A DNA stretch of 5,288 nucleotides. Origin: Candidatus Levyibacteriota bacterium. GTDB taxonomy: Bacteria; Patescibacteria; Microgenomatia; Levybacterales; UBA12049. Under the pieces are notes generated by a model, which was not told the DNA's origin, ran no database searches, and saw only the letters and a list, made by a program, of their open reading frames with translations. Positions 1 through 4,745 of the stretch are shown in pieces (positions within the stretch are counted from its first letter, which is position 1; every line of letters starts with the position of its first letter). A program made the translations under genes and the position numbers. The DNA is taken from the NCBI GenBank assembly GCA_003173915.1, contig PPGL01000048.1, positions 1 through 5,288 of the forward strand, given 5' to 3'.

Positions 1-1
1 A

Positions 2-199
2 TCGGGCACTGCGGTGCCTCCACCGACACAATCAGCTACGCCGTTGTTAAAGCTTCCAATTGATCCTGTCAAAGCAGAGACGGTAACAAAAGGATCATTT
101 TTCTTTAAGAATCCAACAAGCTCGTTATTATGGCTTGCCCTTGTTGTTTTAAGGCAACTAAAAATGAAGAAAAGAGAGGAGGAAACACATGCCTCTTGA
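2..199 (+). CDS. Partial 3' end of an upstream gene; proline-rich, possibly C-terminally membrane-anchored hypothetical protein
   Basis: The second + frame is open from the window edge to a TGA at 197-199, giving about 65 residues of a protein whose start lies outside the window. The visible part begins with a proline/threonine-rich stretch (PPPTQ). It then has a short hydrophobic segment (LLWLALVVL) followed by a charged tail (KMKKREEE), which could be a C-terminal membrane anchor with a cytoplasmic end. The hydrophobic core is only about 9-10 residues, short for a full helix. The frame overlaps the start of the ATPase gene by 11 nt, and the Shine-Dalgarno for that gene lies inside it, as expected for translationally coupled operon genes. 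I do not recognise the family. The opposite strand is also open here but offers no ATG, so the + reading is preferred without being proven. Confidence 0.4.
   Translation, partial: SGTAVPPPTQSATPLLKLPIDPVKAETVTKGSFFFKNPTSSLLWLALVVLRQLKMKKREEETHAS
177..182 (+). promoter_or_regulatory. Strong Shine-Dalgarno (AGGAGG) for the ATPase gene
   Basis: AGGAGG lies 6 nt upstream of the ATG at 189 and fixes that start. It sits within the last codons of the preceding open frame, which suggests translation within an operon. It is the only clear Shine-Dalgarno in the window; the downstream genes lack one. Confidence 0.85.
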
Positions 200-2567
200 T
201 CAAATTTTTTCTGTACAAAATATTTTCCTTGCATTTTCCGCACTTGTTCTTTTGTTAGCAAGTATTGCAGCAATTATCTTTGGTTTTTTCCTTGTGGGAT
301 ATTTTCTTTTCCTTTTTTATAAGTATAGAAATCGAGAGAAAGCCTCACTTGATTCAATTTTACTGCAAGTAACCCTTCCTCGAGATAATGAGATTAAAAT
401 TGATGCAGCCGAACAAATGTTTGCAGGATTTGCCTCGATTCGTAAAAGTGGAAGGCTTGCGTTCCTCAATCCGCAACCGCATATTTCTTTTGAAATTGTT
501 GGACAACCTGGTGATATCCGTTTTTTTGTCCATACTCCCAACAAACTTCGAGATTTGGTTGAAAAGCAGATTAATGGATCCTATCCTGATGCCGATATAC
601 GGGTTGTAGACGAAAATGATCCAAAACAGAAAAATATTATCGGGAATGAATACAATATTTTCTCAGAAAATGGAAAGGTTGCATTTGCTCCTCTTAAGCT
701 AAAGGGGGGATCCTATATGCCACTCAAAGTATTTAAAGATTTACCAGTTGATGGGTTATCTCTTCTGACAACGGTTTTGGCAAAAATGCGTGAAGGGGAA
801 GGAGCTGCGATTCAAATTCTTATCAGTCCAGCAGATGGAAAGTGGAAAAAATTAGGACGTAAACATATTGCCCGCACCAAGAAAAATGAAGCAAATCCAG
901 AAACAGCAAAGTACGCAACCGATCCTAAGGAGCTTGAAGCAATAGAAAATAAAATAGGCAAACCTGGATTTAATGTTGTCATTCGCGTTGTTGTTTCTTC
1001 AACAAATAAAGAAGAGGCAGGCGCACATTTAAGTAATATTGTTAGTGCATTTGGTCAATTTGGAGGAGCAAATTCTGTTACAAAAGCAAAGCCTTGGTTT
1101 AAAAGTCTTTTGGTCAAAGATTTTGTTTATCGGTTTTGGCCTATGCGTGGACAAACAAGCCTTATGACAAGTGAAGAACTTGCAACCATCTTCCATTTTC
1201 CAAACAAGACAATTACCACACCCGGTATTTTCTGGCTAAATAGTAAACGTGCGCCTGCGCCTGTGCAGATTGCGACAGAAGGGTTGTATGTAGGGAAAAG
1301 TACGTTCCGCGGTTTATCAAAACCTGTGTATATCGGCCTCGAAGATAGAAGACGACACATGTATATTATTGGAAAAACAGGTACAGGAAAATCTGAATTT
1401 CTTAAAGATATGATTATTCAAGATATTAATAATGGACAAGGAGTGTGTGTTGTAGATCCTCATGGTGATTTGGTGGAAGGTGTTTTGCCGCGTATTCCTC
1501 CACAAAGAGCAGAGGATGTTATTATTTTTGATCCTTCAGATACCAGTCGCCCAATGGGTCTCAATATCATGGAAGCATTTTCTGAGGAGGAAAGACACTA
1601 TGTTGTGTCCTCAATTATTGGATTGTTTTATAAATTGTACGATCCACATCATACAGGTATTGTTGGTCCTCGACTTGAACATGGTATTCGAAATGCAATG
1701 TTAACCGTTATGTATGAAGAGGGAAGTACGTTTATTGAAGTACAACGTGCACTTACAGATTCAAATTTTGTTCAGGACATTTTGCCAAAAATTACTGATC
1801 CAATTATTAAGCGCTACTGGACAGATCAGATTGCCCAGACTTCAGACTTTCATAAGTCAGAAGTTTTGGATTATATCGTGTCTAAATTTGGTCGGTTTAC
1901 TACGAATAAGCTGATGCGTAATATTATTGGTCAGTCAAAATCATCATTTGATTTTCGTGATGTTATGGATAATCAAAAGATTCTTTTGGTAAATTTAGCA
2001 AAAGGAAAAGTTGGAGAAGAGAATTCTAACTTCTTAGGACTTATTCTTATTCCAAAACTCCTCGTTGCTGCTATGAGTAGACAAGATATTGCACAAGATG
2101 CTCGTAAAGATTTTTTCTTATACGTTGATGAGTTTCAGAATTTTGCAACGCCTGATTTTGCTGTTATTTTATCTGAGGCTCGTAAATATAGATTAAATCT
2201 TATTGTTGCTAATCAGTTTACAGGCCAAATGGAAGAAGAAGTGAAAAATGCGGTGTTTGGTAATGTTGGAACGATTGCGTCATTTCGTGTTGGTGTGCAA
2301 GACGCAAATTATTTGCAGCATGAATTCCAGCCTACATTTAATGAAGCAGATCTTATTAATATTGATCGCTATAATGCCTATATGCGAACACTTGTGCATG
2401 GAGAACCTGTTGCGCCGTTTTCCATTGATGTAACTAAAGATATGGCTCATGAAAAAGCAATGGAAAATCAACGAGTTGCAGAGCTTGTGAAAGAGCTTTC
2501 CCGCCTAAAATACGGAAAAGATGTGAGACAAGTAGAAATGGAAATTACCACAAGGGCCAAGCTATAA
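189..2567 (+). CDS. Membrane-anchored type IV secretion/conjugation coupling-type ATPase (TraD/VirD4/HerA-like), 792 aa
   Basis: This is a probable DNA-pumping or coupling ATPase of the TraG/TraD/VirD4-HerA superfamily, acting at the inner membrane to feed DNA or nucleoprotein into a type IV secretion or pilus-like machine. The N-terminus (residues 12-44) is strongly hydrophobic and followed by KYRNR, giving one long or two short membrane segments with a cytoplasmic body. Residues about 50-340 form an alpha/beta region I cannot assign to a named function. The ATPase core follows: Walker A GKTGTGKS at 395-402, VVDPHGD shortly after, GPRLEHGIRNA near 493, VNLAKGK near 601, Walker B FFLYVDEFQ at 642-650, and a sensor-like LIVANQ at 671-676. 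The order and spacing are those of an intact enzyme, with no frameshift. The start is set by AGGAGG 6 nt upstream. It overlaps the preceding frame and looks like the last gene of an operon. AUA codons are rare (3 of 63 Ile) and arginine is mostly CGN, unlike the next genes. No relaxase or other secretion genes are visible, so a housekeeping DNA-translocation role is also possible. Confidence 0.9.
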   Translation: MPLDQIFSVQNIFLAFSALVLLLASIAAIIFGFFLVGYFLFLFYKYRNREKASLDSILLQVTLPRDNEIKIDAAEQMFAGFASIRKSGRLAFLNPQPHISFEIVGQPGDIRFFVHTPNKLRDLVEKQINGSYPDADIRVVDENDPKQKNIIGNEYNIFSENGKVAFAPLKLKGGSYMPLKVFKDLPVDGLSLLTTVLAKMREGEGAAIQILISPADGKWKKLGRKHIARTKKNEANPETAKYATDPKELEAIENKIGKPGFNVVIRVVVSSTNKEEAGAHLSNIVSAFGQFGGANSVTKAKPWFKSLLVKDFVYRFWPMRGQTSLMTSEELATIFHFPNKTITTPGIFWLNSKRAPAPVQIATEGLYVGKSTFRGLSKPVYIGLEDRRRHMYIIGKTGTGKSEFLKDMIIQDINNGQGVCVVDPHGDLVEGVLPRIPPQRAEDVIIFDPSDTSRPMGLNIMEAFSEEERHYVVSSIIGLFYKLYDPHHTGIVGPRLEHGIRNAMLTVMYEEGSTFIEVQRALTDSNFVQDILPKITDPIIKRYWTDQIAQTSDFHKSEVLDYIVSKFGRFTTNKLMRNIIGQSKSSFDFRDVMDNQKILLVNLAKGKVGEENSNFLGLILIPKLLVAAMSRQDIAQDARKDFFLYVDEFQNFATPDFAVILSEARKYRLNLIVANQFTGQMEEEVKNAVFGNVGTIASFRVGVQDANYLQHEFQPTFNEADLINIDRYNAYMRTLVHGEPVAPFSIDVTKDMAHEKAMENQRVAELVKELSRLKYGKDVRQVEMEITTRAKL

Positions 2568-2599
2568 ATAATTTTTTTGCAAACTCCCAAACCGTACTC

Positions 2600-2628
2600 T
2601 TGAACTCATGTTACAAAACATGTATTCT
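2600..2628 (+). promoter_or_regulatory. Predicted sigma70-type promoter for the HTH gene, with a palindrome in the spacer
   Basis: TTGAAC (2600-2605) and TATTCT (2623-2628) are separated by exactly 17 nt. The -10 hexamer ends 6 nt before the ATG at 2635, so the predicted transcript starts at or next to that codon. The spacer contains the perfect inverted repeat CATGTT-ACAA-AACATG. The call rests on hexamer similarity (-35 4/6, -10 4/6) and ideal spacing. Confidence 0.5.
2607..2622. repeat. Perfect 6-bp inverted repeat, candidate operator
   Basis: CATGTT and AACATG flank ACAA, a perfect 6-4-6 palindrome. It fills nearly the whole gap between the -35 and -10 hexamers of the promoter at 2600-2628. 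This is the position of a repressor site, and the downstream gene encodes an HTH protein, so autoregulation is possible. A 6-bp palindrome can also arise by chance in AT-rich DNA. Confidence 0.4.
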
Positions 2629-2634
2629 TTATGT

Positions 2635-3318
2635 ATGACTAATATTGTTCTTAAAAGACAAGCGTTACTATTACGCGAACAAGGGAAAAGCTATAGTCAA
2701 ATACGAGGTGAGCTAGGAATAAGTAAAAGTACACTTAGTGAATGGTTGCGAAAATTTCCTTTATCTAAAGATCAGGTACAACGCCTACGGGATAGGAATG
2801 ATATGAGAATAGAAAAATTTAGGCAAACAATGAAACAAAAAAGAGAAAAAAAACTATTAATTCAATATAAGAAATCAAAAAAAATTCTCCTACCCCTTTC
2901 TGATAAAGAATTGTTTCTTGCTGGAATATTTTTATATTGGGGGGAAGGGGGGAAAACAGAACAATCCCTAATAACAATTAGTAATACCGATCCGACCGTA
3001 TTGCAGTTTTCATTACTTTGGATGCAGAAGGCACTCAAAATTAAAAAAAATCGGATAAGAGTTTTACTACATTTATACAAAGATATGGATATACAAGAAA
3101 GCATTCACTATTGGAGTAAAACATTGGGTATACCAAAAAGCCATTTTACGAAACCATATATTAAGAAAACTAATAAGGCCAATTTAGACGAGAAAGGCTT
3201 TGGTTATGGTACTTGTAACATTAGAGTGAATGATTCAATCTTAAAAAGTAGAATTCTTATGACAATTAAAGCAATGGCAGACTATTCTGGGACATTTTAC
3301 AACAATAATTTGATATAA
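2635..3318 (+). CDS. HTH protein with C-terminal YWGEG-motif domain, possibly LAGLIDADG-like; 227 aa
   Basis: The N-terminus carries a resolvase/terminal-type helix-turn-helix: KRQALLLREQGKSYSQIRGELG, then ISKSTLSEWLRKF as the recognition half, at about residues 7-41 from this start. A lysine/arginine-rich linker follows, then a domain opening with LAGIFLYWGEGGK (about 95-107) and ITISNTDP. The hydrophobic-LAG followed by an acidic-glycine turn recalls the core helix of LAGLIDADG proteins, so DNA binding with possible endonuclease or regulator function is inferred; the family link is not certain. ATG codons at 2608 and 2620 are in frame. I prefer 2635 because 2608-2634 lies inside the promoter, the -10 box ends 6 nt before 2635, and the HTH then starts close to the N-terminus, as is usual. 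No Shine-Dalgarno is visible. The gene is A-rich with three runs of 8 A, has 9 AUA among 20 Ile codons (counted from the 2608 ATG), and contains two G6 runs in the YWGEGGK motif. Its stop codon lies in the -10 box of the tRNA gene. It appears to be acquired accessory DNA. Confidence 0.8.
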   Translation: MTNIVLKRQALLLREQGKSYSQIRGELGISKSTLSEWLRKFPLSKDQVQRLRDRNDMRIEKFRQTMKQKREKKLLIQYKKSKKILLPLSDKELFLAGIFLYWGEGGKTEQSLITISNTDPTVLQFSLLWMQKALKIKKNRIRVLLHLYKDMDIQESIHYWSKTLGIPKSHFTKPYIKKTNKANLDEKGFGYGTCNIRVNDSILKSRILMTIKAMADYSGTFYNNNLI

Positions 3319-3319
3319 T
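3311..3319 (+). promoter_or_regulatory. Extended -10 promoter element of the tRNA gene
   Basis: TGATATAAT is a perfect extended -10 (TGN-TATAAT). Transcription would start near 3326, about 8 nt before the mature tRNA 5' end. No good -35 at standard spacing is seen, which extended -10 promoters tolerate. The TAA stop of the HTH gene (3316-3318) is part of the hexamer. Confidence 0.6.
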
Positions 3320-3333
3320 ATATTTGTCTTTGA

Positions 3334-3404
3334 GGGCCAGTAGTTTAATGGCAGAACAGGATTCTTATACAGTCCATACGAGGGTTCGATTCCTTCCTGG
3401 CCCA
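3334..3404 (+). tRNA. tRNA with UAU anticodon (tRNA-Ile, reads AUA)
   Basis: A complete cloverleaf can be folded by hand. The acceptor stem is GGGCCAG (3334-3340) with CTGGCCC (3397-3403), 7 bp. The D stem is 3343-3346 with 3354-3357, closing the 7-nt loop AATGGCA. The anticodon stem is GGATT (3359-3363) with AGTCC (3371-3375), with one G-U pair. The 7-nt loop CTTATAC puts U at 33, UAU at 34-36 and A at 37. The variable loop is ATAC, and the T arm is GAGGG-TTCGATT-CCTTC. The discriminator is A3404, as in isoleucine tRNAs. The next bases are CCCA, so a CCA end is not encoded in register and would be added afterwards. UAU is uncommon in bacteria, which usually read AUA with a CAU tRNA modified by TilS. 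Position 38 is C and pair 29-41 is A-U, so the Ile identity rests mainly on the anticodon and A73. Confidence 0.9.
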
Positions 3405-3514
3405 CCCAAGCACAAAAACACTTTCAATCAAACCTTGTCTTCTGTTTTTAAAGCTAAACTAGGTCGACTTTATGAGAATATTCTTCTTGTCAAGCCCTTA
3501 CAAGTAGCCTCAAA

Positions 3515-3536
3515 AATTTCTCTGTTTTTAGAAATT
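3515..3536. repeat. 7-bp inverted repeat upstream of the 3553 gene
   Basis: AATTTCT and AGAAATT flank the 8-nt loop CTGTTTTT. The repeat lies where the -35 region of the 3553 promoter should be and ends 4 nt before its TATAAT. It could be a regulatory site or a weak hairpin. No T tract follows, so it is not a standard terminator. The arms are AT-rich and may be coincidental. Confidence 0.3.
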
Positions 3537-3540
3537 GATA

Positions 3541-3546
3541 TATAAT
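3541..3546 (+). promoter_or_regulatory. Consensus -10 box (TATAAT) of a likely leaderless gene
   Basis: A perfect TATAAT ends 6 nt before the ATG at 3553, so the A of the start codon falls on the expected +1. The -35 position (about 3517-3524) has only a weak match. No Shine-Dalgarno is present between -10 and ATG. Confidence 0.55.
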
Positions 3547-3552
3547 CATGCT

Positions 3553-4089
3553 ATGAAACTACCAATAGTTGAAAAAGCTCCTACCAATTGGTTTTTAGCA
3601 GGTGATCGTCCAGAAGATTATAAAATAGGAACAGATAATGTATCTGCACCAGACGGTAAATCCAGTGGGTTTATTCATTCTGTTAATTCTAATGCTTTCG
3701 GGTTTGGAACTCTTATGCAAATGGTAAAAGCAGATAAATATAGAGGAAATCGAGTGAAGATGACTGCGAGTATTAAGACAGAAAATGCTAAACAATGGGT
3801 AGGTATGTGGTTTAGAGTTGATAGTGAGAAAGAGTCTCAATTAGCTTTTGATAATATGGCAGATAGACCAATTAGAGGAACGACAGATTGGATGAGATAT
3901 GAAATAGTCTTAGATGTGGATAAAGAAGCTGCTTATTTAGCATTTGGTATTTTACTTAGTAAAACAGGCAAAGCGTGGATTTCTGATATAACTTTTGAAG
4001 TTGTTGATATGAGTACACCGATAACAAATCCTGATAAAATTTGGAGTATTTTCCCTGATAGACCAATGAATTTAGACTTCAAATCGTAG
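3553..4089 (+). CDS. Conserved-looking small protein, probable beta-sandwich (jelly-roll/carbohydrate-binding-like) domain, 178 aa
   Basis: The protein is soluble, with no signal peptide or membrane segment. Its pattern suggests a single all-beta domain: alternating hydrophobic strands with conserved-looking turns such as GFGTLMQM, WVGMWFRVD, DNMADRPIRGTTDW, EIVLDVD and AYLAFGILLSKTGKAWI. This layout resembles jelly-roll ligand-binding modules. As I recall, similar sequences occur as free-standing proteins and attached to AraC-type regulators, but I cannot name the family or ligand securely. No catalytic motif is visible. The start at ATG 3553 is chosen over an upstream in-frame TTG (3535) because a perfect TATAAT ends 6 nt before the ATG and the TTG lies upstream of that box. 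AUA makes up 5 of 12 Ile codons, and AGA dominates Arg (6 of 8), unlike the CGN-rich ATPase gene. Both suggest separate ancestry. It stands alone between the tRNA and the cupin gene. Confidence 0.8.
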   Translation: MKLPIVEKAPTNWFLAGDRPEDYKIGTDNVSAPDGKSSGFIHSVNSNAFGFGTLMQMVKADKYRGNRVKMTASIKTENAKQWVGMWFRVDSEKESQLAFDNMADRPIRGTTDWMRYEIVLDVDKEAAYLAFGILLSKTGKAWISDITFEVVDMSTPITNPDKIWSIFPDRPMNLDFKS

Positions 4090-4222
4090 TCTGAAGCTGC
4101 TGAAAAGTTTTCTGAAATCTTACGAAATATTGAAACAGTGAGTTCCATTTTTGGACATCGCTGCCCACTCGCGCACCTAAATTTGCTTGACAGAGTTATA
4201 GGAAATCATAAATAATGCAAGT
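4090..4222 (+). other. Intergenic stretch before the cupin gene, with in-frame open extension of the preceding gene
   Basis: The TAG stop of the 3553 gene is followed in the same frame by 41 sense codons (4090-4212) before TAA at 4213. The predicted peptide starts SEAAEKFSEILRNIE, which is helix-like. No start codon or Shine-Dalgarno supports a separate gene. The 3' part (4187-4216) is the cupin promoter. No terminator is seen. Confidence 0.45.
4187..4216 (+). promoter_or_regulatory. Predicted sigma70-type promoter for the cupin gene
   Basis: A perfect -35 TTGACA (4187-4192) is followed after 18 nt by AATAAT (4211-4216, 5/6 match to TATAAT). The -10 ends 6 nt before the ATG at 4223, again predicting a transcript that begins at the start codon. 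No Shine-Dalgarno is seen. This is the best full promoter in the window. Confidence 0.65.
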
Positions 4223-4666
4223 ATGAATTTCTCCTTAGAAAATCTTATACAAAAACTTTCTCAAGCTACCTATGACCCCTCAATTGGTATTACTGATGTT
4301 GTTCTTGAAGAGATTGCTGTTAGGGGAGAAAAACTACGACAACTTTTAGTCAAACTTGATCCAGGAAAAGAACTTGTTCCTCACCTGCACGAAAAAGATG
4401 ATGAGGTGGGAACTATTTTAACTTCAGGCACCATGTATTTTGGAGATGCAAAAAAAGAAGGAGACCATTATTTACTAGATAATGAAGGGAAAATTGTTAT
4501 AGAGTGGGGAACTCCGATGCAGTACACATCAGGTGAAACATTTACGATTCCTGCAGGAAAGGCGCATCATTTTGTAGCAGGAGATGCAGAGCCATTTCTG
4601 CTTCTCATTACGCTTCCGGCAACACATATAACAGGTGAGGATAGAAAATTTACCACACACCCATAA
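4223..4666 (+). CDS. Small cupin-domain protein, 147 aa
   Basis: This is a single-domain cupin: a small beta-barrel that usually binds a divalent metal and acts as an isomerase, dioxygenase, sugar-binding or sensor protein. Cupin motif 1 appears as GKELVPHLHEKDDEVG, with candidate metal ligands H54, H56 and E61. Motif 2 appears as IPAGKAHHFVAG, giving PxGxxH with H115 (or H116). The inter-motif region of about 48 residues is longer than in the smallest cupins and includes a glycine/charge-rich loop (DAKKEGDHY). An N-terminal helix of about 20 residues precedes the barrel. No signal peptide is present, so it should be cytoplasmic. The substrate cannot be told from the sequence. It has its own promoter and no Shine-Dalgarno. 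The stop codon is 2 nt before the heptad-repeat hairpin, which separates it from the deacetylase gene on the same strand. Confidence 0.88.
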   Translation: MNFSLENLIQKLSQATYDPSIGITDVVLEEIAVRGEKLRQLLVKLDPGKELVPHLHEKDDEVGTILTSGTMYFGDAKKEGDHYLLDNEGKIVIEWGTPMQYTSGETFTIPAGKAHHFVAGDAEPFLLLITLPATHITGEDRKFTTHP

Positions 4667-4668
4667 CA

Positions 4669-4737
4669 AGCGTTAGGCGTTTAGCGGCAAGCGTTAAGAA
4701 TTAAAAATTTTACGCTTTACCCTTGATGCTTTCCGCT
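4669..4737 (+). repeat. Inverted array of degenerate 7-nt repeats, 4 + 4 units around an AT-rich centre
   Basis: The left arm is four 7-mers: AGCGTTA, GGCGTTT, AGCGGCA, AGCGTTA (4669-4696). A 13-nt AT-rich centre follows (4697-4709), then four 7-mers of the complementary type: TTACGCT, TTACCCT, TGATGCT, TTCCGCT (4710-4737). Folding the arms end to end gives 21 of 28 possible pairs (18 Watson-Crick, 3 G-U), with pairing ending exactly at both outer edges. It starts 2 nt after the cupin stop and ends 8 nt before the next ATG. No T tract follows, so it is not a standard terminator. RNA processing or stability, attenuation, or a repeat-derived mobile element are open options. Confidence 0.75.
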
Positions 4738-4745
4738 TAAATAAT

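Larger units (their letters stand above)
3405..3552 (+). other. Intergenic stretch between tRNA and next gene
   Basis: About 150 nt of T-rich DNA with no credible gene. It holds no convincing intrinsic terminator for the tRNA, a weak 5-bp inverted repeat (CTTGT 3486-3490, ACAAG 3500-3504), the 7-bp inverted repeat at 3515-3536, and the -10 box of the next gene. An open frame crossing the tRNA and this stretch is a by-product of the tRNA sequence. Confidence 0.6.

Noticed and set aside
317..2471. Several short minus-strand and other-frame open frames inside the ATPase gene
   Set aside because: They overlap an intact, motif-supported gene and show no independent start signals.
2568..2599. Intrinsic terminator after the ATPase gene (T7 run at about 2573-2579)
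   Set aside because: There is a T run but no stable stem directly before it.
2608..2634. Upstream ATG codons (2608, 2620) for the HTH gene
   Set aside because: They fall inside the predicted promoter and palindrome and add nine residues before the HTH; kept only as an alternative.
3405..3408. Encoded CCA end of the tRNA
   Set aside because: The bases after discriminator A3404 are CCCA, one base out of register, so CCA is not encoded in place.
3385..3408. Integration site duplication of the tRNA 3' end
   Set aside because: No second copy of the T-arm/acceptor sequence is visible in the window, and no integrase gene is present.
3324..3545. Open frame of about 73 codons crossing the tRNA
   Set aside because: It is mostly the tRNA sequence itself read as codons, with no Shine-Dalgarno or suitably placed -10 box.
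3535..3552. TTG start giving six extra residues to the 3553 gene
   Set aside because: It lies upstream of and within the TATAAT box, so it would be outside the predicted transcript; ATG 3553 fits the promoter spacing.
4669..4737. CRISPR array or standard terminator
   Set aside because: The units are only 7 nt with no spacers, and no T tract follows the hairpin.
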